From positions 8,087,501-8,151,500 of the forward strand of contig NZ_CP031455.1 of assembly GCF_003391135.1 (NCBI RefSeq): 64,000 bases of DNA, in the 5' to 3' direction. This stretch comes from Streptoverticillium olivoreticuli subsp. olivoreticuli. GTDB lineage: Bacteria > Actinomycetota > Actinomycetes > Streptomycetales > Streptomycetaceae. This document shows positions 7,191 through 16,500 of this stretch, one piece after another; positions within the stretch are counted from its first letter, which is position 1; the number at the start of each line of letters is the position of its first letter. The position numbers were made by a program, and so were the translations under genes. Below the pieces are notes generated by a model. It was not told where the DNA came from and made no database searches. It was given only the letters and a program-made list of their open reading frames with translations.

Positions 7191-7209
7191 ATTGCGACTG
7201 GTTCGCAAT
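7191..7209. promoter_or_regulatory. Nur box (nickel-responsive operator) of nikABCDE
   Basis: ATTGCGA-CTGGT-TCGCAAT is a perfect palindrome with 7-bp arms and a 5-bp centre. It fits the Streptomyces Nur consensus tTGCaa-N5-ttGCAA. Nur is a Fur-family repressor that, with nickel bound, shuts off nickel uptake genes. The box is 32 bp upstream of the nikA ATG. I could not assign -35/-10 elements with confidence; the box probably overlaps them. Confidence 0.8.
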
Positions 7210-7240
7210 AGCAGCAAAACGTGAGTAAGAGGTGTGGGGC

Positions 7241-8827
7241 ATGACGGCCCGGTCCGTACGGGGAGTGGCCGCCGCGGCCATGGCAGGGGTTCTGGCGGCA
7301 GGTGCCGCGGCGTGTTCGACGCCCGGGGGCGGGGGCGAGGACAAGGAGTCGCTGGTCGTCGGGCTCGCCAATGAGCCCGAGACGCTCAGTCCGCTGCTCG
7401 GCTACGGCAAGGACGGCAACTCCAAGATCTTCGACGGGCTGCTCCGCCGCGACGCGGACATGAAGCTCCGGCCCGCGCTCGCCGCCGCGCTGCCCGCCGT
7501 GGCCGACGACGGGAAGACGTATACCTACAAGCTCCGGCACGGGGTGAAGTTCAGCGACGGGAAGCCCTTCTCCGCCAAGGACGTGGTCTTCACCTACCGG
7601 ACCATCCTCGACGAGAAGACCAACAACGCCGCCAAGGGCGAGCTCGACGCCATCGACGCGGTGACCGCCGAGGGCGACGACACGGTGGTCTTCACGCTCA
7701 AGTACCCCTACGCGCCGTTCGCCGAGCGCACCGTGTTGCCCATCGCCCCCGAGCACGCGGCGAAGGGGCAGGACGTCAACACCGGGTCGTTCAACACCGC
7801 GCCGATCGGCACGGGTCCGTACGTCCTGACCGGCTGGAGCAAGGGCGAGAAGCTGAGCTTCAAGGCCAACCCCGGCTACTGGGGCGGCGAGCCGAAGATC
7901 AAGAAGCTCACCATGGCGATCATCAAGGACGACGACGTCCGCGCCACCCGGCTGCGCTCCGGCGACCTCGACGGCGCGATCCTGCCGCCCAACCTCGCCA
8001 AGGGGTTCAAGGGCGACAAGTCCAAGCTGTCGGTCACCGCCCGGACCACCGACTTCCGCGGCGTCACCCTGCCGACGGCGAACAAGGTGACCGGCGACAT
8101 CGCCGTCCGCCGCGCCCTCGACCTCGCCGTCGACCGCAAGGCCATGGTCGACAAGCTCCTCGAAGGCGCGGGCAAGGCGGGCTACGGCCCGGTGCCCACC
8201 GACAGCGAGTGGTTCGCCAAGGGCACCGAGCGCCCGTACGACCTCGACAAGGCGAAGAAGCTGCTCGACGACGCGGGCTGGAAGACCGGCGACGGCGGCA
8301 TCCGGGAGAAGGACGGGCAGCGCGCGGAGTTCACCCTCTGGTTCCCCGCCGGTGACAAGCTCCGCCAGGAGCACGCCCTCGCCTTCGCCTCCGACGCCAA
8401 GAAGGCCGGCCTCAAGGTCGAGGTGCAGAGCGGCACCTGGGAGGTCATCGAACCGCGGATGAAGAACGACGCGGTCCTGGCCGGCGGCGGCAACCCCGCC
8501 GACCCGGACTTCGACCTCTACAACCTGCTCCACTCCTCGCTCGCCCTCGACGGCTTCAACAACATGGCCGCCTACGTGGACCCCGAGGTCGACAAGGCCC
8601 TGGAGGAAGGCCGCCGCAGCGGTGACAGGACCGCACGCAAGGCCGCCTACGACAAGGTCCAGCGCGGGCTCGCCGACAACCCCGGCTACACCTTCCTCAC
8701 CCACGTCGACCACCTCTACGTCATGAACGACGAGTGGCAGGACATCACCACCCAGGTCGAGCCGCACGACCACGGCCTGGGCGCCGGACCGTGGTGGAAC
8801 GTCGAGTCCTGGCAGCCGAAGAAGTGA
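7241..8827 (+). CDS. nikA: Nickel ABC importer, substrate-binding lipoprotein
   Basis: Extracytoplasmic solute-binding protein of family 5 (peptide/nickel type), 528 aa. A signal peptide (residues 1-23) ends in a lipobox AGAAAC, so the mature protein is lipid-anchored at Cys. The fold signature NEPETLSPLL followed by KIFDGLLRRD is typical of the family, as is VKFSDGKPFSAKDVVFTYR near residue 105. The ATG at 7241 is chosen over GTG 7232 because it has AGAGG at good distance and a standard signal peptide. First gene of a coupled five-gene operon preceded by a Nur box, which is what points to nickel rather than peptides. Confidence 0.85.
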   Translation: MTARSVRGVAAAAMAGVLAAGAAACSTPGGGGEDKESLVVGLANEPETLSPLLGYGKDGNSKIFDGLLRRDADMKLRPALAAALPAVADDGKTYTYKLRHGVKFSDGKPFSAKDVVFTYRTILDEKTNNAAKGELDAIDAVTAEGDDTVVFTLKYPYAPFAERTVLPIAPEHAAKGQDVNTGSFNTAPIGTGPYVLTGWSKGEKLSFKANPGYWGGEPKIKKLTMAIIKDDDVRATRLRSGDLDGAILPPNLAKGFKGDKSKLSVTARTTDFRGVTLPTANKVTGDIAVRRALDLAVDRKAMVDKLLEGAGKAGYGPVPTDSEWFAKGTERPYDLDKAKKLLDDAGWKTGDGGIREKDGQRAEFTLWFPAGDKLRQEHALAFASDAKKAGLKVEVQSGTWEVIEPRMKNDAVLAGGGNPADPDFDLYNLLHSSLALDGFNNMAAYVDPEVDKALEEGRRSGDRTARKAAYDKVQRGLADNPGYTFLTHVDHLYVMNDEWQDITTQVEPHDHGLGAGPWWNVESWQPKK

Positions 8828-9825
8828 CCCGAGGCTCCGCCCGGCTCCCCTGGGGGCCGATGGCGCGCATGGCCGGACGGCGGCTGCTTGCCGCCGTCCC
8901 CGTGCTCGCCGCCGTCACCTTCGGCGTCTTCGCCATCGCCGCGGCCTCGCCGTTCGACCCGGCCCAGGCGTACGCCGGCTCCGCCGGACTGAGCGCGGGC
9001 CAGGGCGTCCTCGATCAGCTGCGCGAGAACCTCGGCGCCGACCGGCCGTTCGCCGTCCGCTGGTGGGACTGGATCACCGCCGCCCTCACCGGCGACCTGG
9101 GCGACTCCAGCTCGCTGCGCCAGCCCGTCGCCCAGGTCATCGGCGAACGCGTCGGCTGGTCCGTGCTCCTGTGCGCCGTCGCCTTCGCGCTGGCGCTCGC
9201 GGTGGGCACGGCGCTGGGCGTCCTCGCGGCGCGGCGCCGGGGCGGCCTGTTCGACCGGGCCGTGACCTCCGTGGCGTACGCGCTCGAAGCGGCGCCGCCC
9301 TTCTGGCTCGGGCTGCTCGCCATCTGGCTCTTCGCCCTCAAGCTCGACGCCCTGCCCGCCGGAGGCCTGACCGACACGGGCAGCGACGCGGCCACACCCG
9401 GCCAGATCGCCTCCCACGTCGTCCTGCCCGCCGTGGTGCTCGCCGTCTCCCAGCTGCCGTGGTTCGTGCTGTACGTACGCCAGGGCGTCGGCGACGCACT
9501 GGAGGAGGACCCCGTACGCGGAGCACGCGCACGTGGCCTGCGCGAACGGACCGTCCTCCTCCACCACGCCCTGCGCTCCGGGCTGTTGCCGGTTCTCACG
9601 CTCATCGGCTCGCGCGTCCCCGAACTCATCACCGGCGCGCTCCTGGTGGAGACCGTCTTCAGCTGGCCCGGCATCGCCTCCGCGACCGTGGAGGCGGCCA
9701 CCAAGGTCGACTTCCCTCTGCTCGCGGCCCTGACCGTGCTCGCCACGGCCGCGGTCCTGGTGGGCAATCTGCTGTCCGACCTGCTGTACGGACTGGCCGA
9801 CCCGAGAGTGGGATTCGATGGCTGA
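8824..9825 (+). CDS. nikB: Nickel ABC importer, permease subunit 1
   Basis: Inner-membrane channel subunit of the BPD_transp_1 family, 333 aa, about six membrane helices (first at RRLLAAVPVLAAVTFGVFAI). The EAA coupling loop is at DPVRGARARGLRERTVLLHH. The GTG start overlaps nikA's stop as GTGA. An alternative ATG at 8860 would shorten the N-terminus by 12 residues. Length and the N-terminal helix preceding a periplasmic segment match NikB/DppB proteins. Pairs with the next subunit to form the translocation path. Confidence 0.85.
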   Translation: MTRGSARLPWGPMARMAGRRLLAAVPVLAAVTFGVFAIAAASPFDPAQAYAGSAGLSAGQGVLDQLRENLGADRPFAVRWWDWITAALTGDLGDSSSLRQPVAQVIGERVGWSVLLCAVAFALALAVGTALGVLAARRRGGLFDRAVTSVAYALEAAPPFWLGLLAIWLFALKLDALPAGGLTDTGSDAATPGQIASHVVLPAVVLAVSQLPWFVLYVRQGVGDALEEDPVRGARARGLRERTVLLHHALRSGLLPVLTLIGSRVPELITGALLVETVFSWPGIASATVEAATKVDFPLLAALTVLATAAVLVGNLLSDLLYGLADPRVGFDG

Positions 9826-10675
9826 GACCGTCAGCGGTACGGCCCGGCGCGCCCCGCGCGTGCCGCGCCCGAGCGTCTCCGGCGCGCTCGTCGCGGCCGT
9901 CGTCCTCGTCGCGCTGCTCGTACCCGCGCTGGTCCCCCTGGACGAGCAGGCCGTCGACCTCGGTGCCAGGCTGCGGCCGCCGTCGTGGTCCCACCCCTTC
10001 GGCACCGACGAGGTCGGCCGCGACCTGCTGCTGCGCTGCGTCTACGGGCTGCGGGTCTCCCTGCTCGTCGGCGTCGTCGCGGCCTTCGCGGCGACGGTCG
10101 TCGGCACGGCGGTCGGCGCACTGGCCGGTGCGCTCGGCGGCTGGGCGGACCGCGTCGTGATGCGGGTCGTGGACCTGTGCTCCTCGGTGCCGCACCTGCT
10201 GCTCGGCATCTTCGTCGTGGCGATGTTCCGGCCGGGCGTCTGGCCGGTCATCGTCTCGGTCGCCTTCACCCACTGGCTGTCGACCGCCCGGATCGTCCGG
10301 GCCGAGGTGCTCTCGCTGCGCTCACGCCCGTACATCGACGCGGCCGTCGCGGGCGGCTCGTCCCGGTGGCGCGTCACCGTACGGCACCTGCTGCCGGGCG
10401 TGCTGCCCCAGGCCGGGCTCGCGGCGGTGCTCATGGTCCCGCACGCGATCTGGCACGAGTCCGCGCTGTCCTTCCTGGGCCTCGGGCTCCCCACCCACCA
10501 GGCGAGCCTCGGCAACATGGTCCAGGCCGCGCGTGGTTCGCTGCTCGCCGGTGACTGGTGGCCGACCCTCTTCCCCGGCCTGTTCATCATCGTCCCCACC
10601 CTCGCCGTCGCGGGCCTCGCGGCCACCTGGCGCGACCGGCTCAACCCCCGCCGCCGATCGGAGCCGACGCTGTGA
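9818..10675 (+). CDS. nikC: Nickel ABC importer, permease subunit 2
   Basis: Second channel subunit of the NikC/DppC type, 285 aa. It has the N-terminal helix after a short cytoplasmic tail, the HPFGTDEVGRDLLLRCVYGL motif diagnostic of DppC/NikC/OppC proteins, and an EAA-like loop SLRSRPYIDAAVAGGSSRWR that contacts the ATPases. Its ATG overlaps the nikB stop by 8 bases, so the two subunits are translated together. Confidence 0.88.
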   Translation: MAETVSGTARRAPRVPRPSVSGALVAAVVLVALLVPALVPLDEQAVDLGARLRPPSWSHPFGTDEVGRDLLLRCVYGLRVSLLVGVVAAFAATVVGTAVGALAGALGGWADRVVMRVVDLCSSVPHLLLGIFVVAMFRPGVWPVIVSVAFTHWLSTARIVRAEVLSLRSRPYIDAAVAGGSSRWRVTVRHLLPGVLPQAGLAAVLMVPHAIWHESALSFLGLGLPTHQASLGNMVQAARGSLLAGDWWPTLFPGLFIIVPTLAVAGLAATWRDRLNPRRRSEPTL

Positions 10676-11766
10676 CCACGCGTTCCCCCGAAGCGCCCGA
10701 AGCGCCCGGAACGCCCGGCGGCCGGGCCGCGGGCGAGCCCGTCCTGTCCGTACGCGGGCTGTCCGTCCGCTTCCGGATGCGCACCGGCGGAGACGTCGCC
10801 GCGGTCACCGACGCCACCTTCGACGTATGGCCGGGGGAGTGCCTCGCGCTCATCGGCGAGAGCGGATGCGGCAAGTCCGTTCTCGCGTCCGCGCTGCTGG
10901 GGTTGCTGCCCGCCAACGCCCGGACCGTGGGGCAGGCGCTCCTCGCCGGGCCCGGAGGCGGCCCCGGCGACGGCCTCGACCTGCTCGCCGCCGATGAGCG
11001 CACGCTGGCCCGTACCGTACGCGGCCGCCGCATCGGACTCGTACCGCAGAGCCCGGCCGCGCATCTCACTCCCGTACGCACCGTGCGCTCGCAGCTCCAC
11101 GAGACCCTGCGGGAGCTGACCGGCGTCTGGAAGGCCGGGATCGGAAAAGCCGGGACCGGAAAGGCTGGGTCCAGGAAGAGCGGGTCCAGGAAGGCCGGGC
11201 TCCGGGAGGCGGGCGAAGCCGCCGCCGCGCGCGCCGCGTTCCCCGCCGATCACCTCGACCGCCACCCGCACGAGCTCTCCGGCGGGCTCGCCCAGCGCGC
11301 GGCCACCGCGCTCGCCCTGGTCGGTGACGCCCCGCTGCTGCTCGCCGACGAGCCGACCACCGGCCTCGACCGCGACCTCGTGGACCGCACGGCCGACGAG
11401 CTGCGCCGGCACGCCGACGCCGGGCACGCCCTGCTGATGATCACGCACGACCTCGCGGCGGCGGAGCGCATCGCCGACCGCGTCGCCGTGATGTACGCGG
11501 GCCGCATCGTCGAAATCGCCGACGCCACCACGTTCTTCGGCACCCGAGGCCCCCGCCACCCCTACGCCCGCGGCCTGCTCGACGCCCTGCCCGAGCGTGC
11601 CTTCACCCCGATCCCCGGCATGCCACCCGAACTCGGCGACCTGCCGCCCGGCTGCGCCTTCGCCGCGCGCTGCCCGAAGGCGACGGACGCCTGCGGGACG
11701 GTTCCGTCCCCGGCCGACGGCGTGGCCTGCCACCACGCGGAGGAGGACCGCACGTGCTCGAACTGA
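10672..11766 (+). CDS. nikD: Nickel ABC importer, ATPase subunit D
   Basis: ATP-hydrolysing subunit, 364 aa. Walker A is GESGCGKS, the signature is HELSGGLAQR, Walker B is LLLADEPTTGLD and the H-loop is MITHDL. The C-terminal Cys cluster CAFAARCPKATDACG is the oligopeptide/dipeptide/nickel ATPase extension. GTG start overlapping nikC (GTGA). Between the Q-loop region and the signature is an unusual lysine/glycine repeat insert (KAGIG, KAGTG, KAGSR and so on) encoded by a 15-bp tandem repeat. It probably forms a disordered loop. Confidence 0.88.
   Translation: MTTRSPEAPEAPGTPGGRAAGEPVLSVRGLSVRFRMRTGGDVAAVTDATFDVWPGECLALIGESGCGKSVLASALLGLLPANARTVGQALLAGPGGGPGDGLDLLAADERTLARTVRGRRIGLVPQSPAAHLTPVRTVRSQLHETLRELTGVWKAGIGKAGTGKAGSRKSGSRKAGLREAGEAAAARAAFPADHLDRHPHELSGGLAQRAATALALVGDAPLLLADEPTTGLDRDLVDRTADELRRHADAGHALLMITHDLAAAERIADRVAVMYAGRIVEIADATTFFGTRGPRHPYARGLLDALPERAFTPIPGMPPELGDLPPGCAFAARCPKATDACGTVPSPADGVACHHAEEDRTCSN
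11131..11205 (+). repeat. Five 15-bp tandem repeats inside nikD
   Basis: Imperfect units follow the pattern AAGGCCGGGxxCxGG and code for K-A/S-G-x-x five times. They sit in the helical subdomain between Walker A and the signature motif. They keep frame because each unit is five codons. Copy number is likely to vary between strains. Confidence 0.8.
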
Positions 11767-12434
11767 GCCGGATCACCGCCGGATACGAGCGACGGGCCCC
11801 CGTCGTGCGCGACGTCTCGCTGAGCGTCGCCGCGGGGGAGGCCGTAGGGCTGCTCGGCCCCAGCGGCTGCGGCAAGTCGACCCTCGCCCGGGTCGCCGCA
11901 CTGCTGCACCGGCCCTACTCGGGCACGGTCGTCATCGACGGCAGCCCCGCCCACGGCTGGCGCCACCGGGCCCCGCGCGAACAGCGCACCGCCTTCGGCG
12001 TCGTCTTCCAGCAGCCGCGCCTCTCCGCCGACCCGCGCATGAGGCTCGCCGACCTGATCGCCGAGCCGCTGCGGGCCACCGGGCGCCGCGAGGAGGCCGG
12101 TGGCAGGGTGGACGAACTGGCCCGGCGCGTCGGCCTCTCCGCCGAACTGCTGCGACGGCGGCCGCACGAGGTCAGCGACGGGCAGCTGCAACGCGCCTGC
12201 CTGGCCAGGGCCCTTGTGCTGCGCCCGCGCTGGCTGATCTGCGACGAGATGACCGCGATGCTGGACGCGTCCACGACCGCCGCTCTGGTGGCCGTGGTCG
12301 AGGAGTACCGCGAGGAGACCGGCGCGGGCCTGCTGACCGTGGGCCACGACCGCACGCTTCTCGGCCGGTGGTGCGACCGTACGGTGCGGTGGGAGGACCT
12401 GGCGGGCGCGGCGGTGACGCCCACGGCCGACTGA
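11754..12434 (+). CDS. nikE: Nickel ABC importer, ATPase subunit E
   Basis: Second ATPase, 226 aa, shorter than nikD and lacking the Cys-cluster extension. Walker A is GPSGCGKST, the Q-loop VVFQQPRLSADP, the signature VSDGQLQRA (Asp instead of the first Gly of LSGGQ), Walker B LICDEMTAMLD and the H-loop TVGHDR. GTG start inside the end of nikD (13-bp overlap). Last gene of the operon; the next gene is convergent. Confidence 0.85.
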   Translation: MLELSRITAGYERRAPVVRDVSLSVAAGEAVGLLGPSGCGKSTLARVAALLHRPYSGTVVIDGSPAHGWRHRAPREQRTAFGVVFQQPRLSADPRMRLADLIAEPLRATGRREEAGGRVDELARRVGLSAELLRRRPHEVSDGQLQRACLARALVLRPRWLICDEMTAMLDASTTAALVAVVEEYREETGAGLLTVGHDRTLLGRWCDRTVRWEDLAGAAVTPTAD

Positions 12435-12443
12435 CCGGATCGG

Positions 12444-13382
12444 CTACTTGCGGCTGCCCGCGCCGACCGGCTCCCGCTCGGGGGCCTCGGCCGCGGGGCG
12501 CGGAGCGGGCTTCGAGCGGCGCACCGAGGCGACGGCAACCCCGGCCAGGACCAGCAGACCGCCGAGCACCGCGCTGAGCGCCGGGATGTTGCCGAGGAAC
12601 GCGGCGTCCAGGGCGAGAGCGGCGACGGGCACGGCGTACAGCACGAGGGAAGCGGTGGACGCGGTCGTCGCACGCAGCGTGCGCGACCAGGTCCAGAAGG
12701 CCATGGCCGTACAGCCCAGCCCCAGCCACAGGACAGCCAGCGTGCGGTGGGTGTCGGCGGCGGCGACCTGGCCGACGGCGTCGGGCGCCGTCGCCAGCAG
12801 CGGAACGAGGCCGAAGAGGCTGCCGTAGAAGACGCATTCCGCGCCCGAATACTTCTTGAGCAGCGGCTTCTGGAACGCGAACGACGTCGCCTGGGTGGCG
12901 GCCGCGAGGAGGACCATCAGCGCCCCCGTGAGGGAACCGCTTCCGCTGCCCGACGTGACCGCGACCAGCAGCGCACCGCACAGGGCGAGGCCCAGACCGG
13001 CCAGCCCCCGCCGTCCGGGACGGTCACCGAGGAACGCCATGCCCAGGACGGTCGTGAAGACCGGGGAAGCGGCGATCAGCATGGCCGCGGTGCCCGCTTC
13101 CACGCTCTGCTCGCCGGCGCACAGCAGCACTTGGTACGCGGTCATGCCGGTGAGCCCGAAGGCCGCCATGCGCAGGGCGTCCCCGCGCTTGAGGGGGCCT
13201 ATGCGCTTGAGCGCCAGGCACGGCAGGAGCAGCACCACGGTGATGGCGATGCGCATGAGCGCGATCGTGGTGGGCGAATAGTCCGGCAGCGCGATACGGA
13301 TCGCGGTGAACGCCGATCCCCACAGCACCGCCGTGGCCGCCATCGGAAGCCATGGGGTTGCCGCACGCTGTGCCGCCGTCAT
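12444..13382 (-). CDS. DMT-superfamily (EamA) transporter
   Basis: Integral membrane protein of about 312 aa with two EamA repeats and around ten helices. Repeat one runs from AVLWGSAFTAIRIALPDYSP, repeat two from GALMVLLAAATQATSFAFQK. Such proteins export amino acids or other metabolites by secondary transport; the substrate cannot be told. The ATG at 13382 gives the usual short N-terminus, and a GTG at 13394 is possible. The basic/Pro/Ala C-terminus (SVRRSKPAPRPAAEAPERE) is cytoplasmic. Convergent with nikE, 9 bp apart. Confidence 0.85.
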   Translation of the reverse strand: MTAAQRAATPWLPMAATAVLWGSAFTAIRIALPDYSPTTIALMRIAITVVLLLPCLALKRIGPLKRGDALRMAAFGLTGMTAYQVLLCAGEQSVEAGTAAMLIAASPVFTTVLGMAFLGDRPGRRGLAGLGLALCGALLVAVTSGSGSGSLTGALMVLLAAATQATSFAFQKPLLKKYSGAECVFYGSLFGLVPLLATAPDAVGQVAAADTHRTLAVLWLGLGCTAMAFWTWSRTLRATTASTASLVLYAVPVAALALDAAFLGNIPALSAVLGGLLVLAGVAVASVRRSKPAPRPAAEAPEREPVGAGSRK

Positions 13383-13508
13383 GGAAAACACCACCAGCTC
13401 GGTCAGGGACTGAAAGGGACTGAGCTGTCAAATTAACAACGGCGGATCTATAAGGCAAATAATGAATTCTATCCGAAACCAAAAGGCATCCTTTGATTGC
13501 TTGCGAAT
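13383..13508 (-). promoter_or_regulatory. AT-rich promoter region of the DMT transporter
   Basis: A clearly AT-rich 126-bp gap between two minus-strand genes. On the minus strand it holds a perfect -35 hexamer TTGACA (13431-13426) and, further upstream, TTATAGAT. I could not pair them with an ideal partner at 17 bp, so the exact promoter is uncertain. Confidence 0.35.
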
Positions 13509-16500
13509 TCAGCGCCTCCGGACCAACGGGAACGGCAAGGTCTCGCGAATGGAGAGCCCGGTCAGGAACATCACCAGCCGGTCCACGCCGATCCCCAGCC
13601 CGCCCGTCGGCGGCATCGCGTACTCCAGGGCCCGCAGGAAGTCCTCGTCCAGCTCCATCGCCTCGGGGTCGCCGCCCGCGGCCAGCAGCGACTGCGCGGT
13701 CAGCCTGCGACGCTGCTCGATGGGGTCGATCAGCTCCGAGTACGCCGTCCCCAGCTCGGTGCCGAACGCCACCAGGTCCCAGCGCTCGGCCAGCCGCGGA
13801 TCGGCGCGGTGTGGCCGGGTCAGGGGCGAGACGTCGGTGGGGAAGTCCTTGTAGAACACGGGCAGCCCGGTCCGCTCCTCGACCAGCCGCTCGTACATCT
13901 CCAGCAGGATGTCCCCCCGCCGGTCGTCCGGCTTGTGCGGCACTCCCGCGGCGTCGCAGTGCCGTCGCAGCACCGCAACGGGCGTATCGGCGTCGATCTC
14001 CTCACCGAGAGCCTCCGCCACCGAGCCGTGGACGGTCTTCACCGGCCACAGGCCCGAGATGTCGTGCTCGACGAGCTTCCCCTCGCCGTCCGCGCGCAGA
14101 ATGACCGCCCTGCCGTGGGCGGCGACGGCGGCGCCCTGGATCAGCTCGCGCGTCAGGTCCAGCATCACGTCGTAGTCGGCGAACGCCTGATAGGCCTCCA
14201 GCATCGTGAATTCGGGATTGTGCTTGTACGAGACGCCCTCGTTGCGGAAGGTGCGGCCCATTTCGAAGACCTTCTCCATGCCGCCCACGCACAGCCGCTT
14301 CAGATAGAGCTCGGGCGCGATCCGCAGATACAGATCGAGGTCGTAGGCGTTGATATGGGTGGTGAAGGGCCGGGCGTTGGCGCCGCCGTGGACCTGCTGG
14401 AGCATCGGCGTCTCGACCTCCAGATAGCCGCGGTCGAGCAGCCCCTGGCGGAGCGCCTGCACCGTGGCGCTGCGGGCCCGTACGGTCTGCCGGGCCTCCG
14501 GCGAGACCGCCAGGTCCACATAGCGCATCCGCACCCGTGCCTCCGGATCGCTCAGGCCGTGGCGCTTGTCGGGCAGCGGGCGCAGACACTTGGCGATCAT
14601 CCGGCTCCGGGTCACGAACACGGTCGGCTCGCCGCGGGCGGTGGTGCCCACCTCGCCCTCCGCCTCGATGTGGTCGCCGAGGTCGACATGGGTGACGAAG
14701 CGCCGCAGGCACTCGGCCCCCGAGTCGTCGCGTGTGAAGGCCAGTTGAAGATCGCCGGACCAGTCGCGGAGGACGGCGAACGCGATGCCGCCGTGATTGC
14801 GGACGAGCAGCACCCGCCCCGCCACGGTCACCCGCTCGCCCGTACGGGACGAGGGCGCGAGCCCCGAGTGCGCCGCTCTCAGGGCGGCGAGGGTGTGGGT
14901 GCGCCGGGCGTCGACCGGATACGGGTCGACGCCCGCCTCCCGCAGCCGCTCCAGCTTCTGCCGCCGGACCCGCACCTGCTCGGGAAGGCCCGCGAGCTCG
15001 TCCCGCTGCACCGCGCCGCCGGCCTCGCCGCCTTCGAAGCCGAGCTCCGAGAGCGAGGGCAGCCCCGCGGTGGAGGCGGGACTCGCGATGCCCCGGGCCC
15101 GCCCCCGCCCCCACAGCTTGCCCAGACTGGGCACGGCCACGAAGCCCTCGGCGATCCCGGAGGCCAGCCCGATCCGGGCGAGGGCCCCGGCGTCCGCGTA
15201 ACACAGGAACCGCGGATGCCACTCGGGGTTGTACTTGACGTTGGACCGGTAGAGCGCCTCCAACTGCCACCACTTGGAGAAAAACAGCAACAACTTGCGC
15301 CACAACCGCAGCACCGGCCCCGCACCGATCCGCGCGCCCTCCTCGAAGGCGGAGCGGAAGACCGCGAAGTTCAACGAGATGTGCTTGACGCCGAACCGCC
15401 CCGCCTGCGCGCACAGCTGGGCGACCATGAACTCCATGACCCCGTTGGGCGCCGCCCGGTCGCGGCGCATCACATCCAGCGAGACACCGTCACGGCCCCA
15501 GGGAACGAACGACAGCAGCGCGATCATCTTCCCCTCGCTGTCGAACGCCTCGACCAACAGGCAGTCACCGTCGGCCGGATCGCCCAGGCGCCCCAGCGCC
15601 ATCGAGAAACCCCGCTCGGTCTCGGTGTCCCGCCACGCGTCCGCCCGCCCGATGACCTCGCCCATCTCCTCGTCGGAGAGCGCCGAGTGCCGCCGGATCC
15701 GCGTGGTCGCGCCCGTGCGCTCCACCCGGTTGACGGCCTGCCGGGTCACCCGCATCTCCCGGCCGTCGAGATCGAACGCGGCCACCTGGAGGATCGCCTC
15801 GTCACCCAGCTGGAGCGCCCCGAGCCCCGACCGCGCGTACGCCTTGGCCCCCGCCTCACTGGCCCCCATCACGGCCGGCTGCCAGCCGTACCGCCCCGCG
15901 AGCTCCAGCCAGGCGTCGATCGCCGGGGTCCATGCCTCGGGGTCCCCGAGCGGGTCGGCCGAGGCCAGACAGACGCCCGCCTCCACCCGGTAGGTCACCG
16001 CGGACTTGCCGCTGGGCGAGAAGACGACGGCCTTGTCACGGCGGGTCGCGAAATACCCCAGGGAGTCCAGTCCGCCGTAACGGCCGAGGAGCGCCCGGAT
16101 GCGCGGCTCCTCGTCGCCGTGCAGCGCCGCCTCCAGCCGCTGCGAACGGAAGAGCGTCATGGCCGCGTTGAGCAGCGCCAGCGCGCCGAGCAGACCGAGC
16201 AGGAAATACAGCCAGTGCGGTGGATGCCCGGTGAAGTGCCGGCCGCTGACCAGACCACCGCACACCTTGTTGGCCACGAACAGCAGCCGGTTGCCGCCGC
16301 CGCGCTCCAGCGAGCCAGGGAAGGCCGACACCAGACCCCAGCCCACCGCAATGGCCACGGCCAGCCCCGCCACCAGCACCAGCAGGGCCCGCAGGAACGC
16401 CCCGCGCCGCGACGCCGCGTAGAACTCCCGCCTGGCCAGGATCAGCAGGGCCATCGCCGCGACACACAGCACCAGGGACGGGATCGTGTCCCAGTAGCCC

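Noticed and set aside
12747..13436. Plus-strand frame antisense to the DMT transporter
   Set aside because: No ribosome site, Arg/Gly/Gln-rich, no domain.
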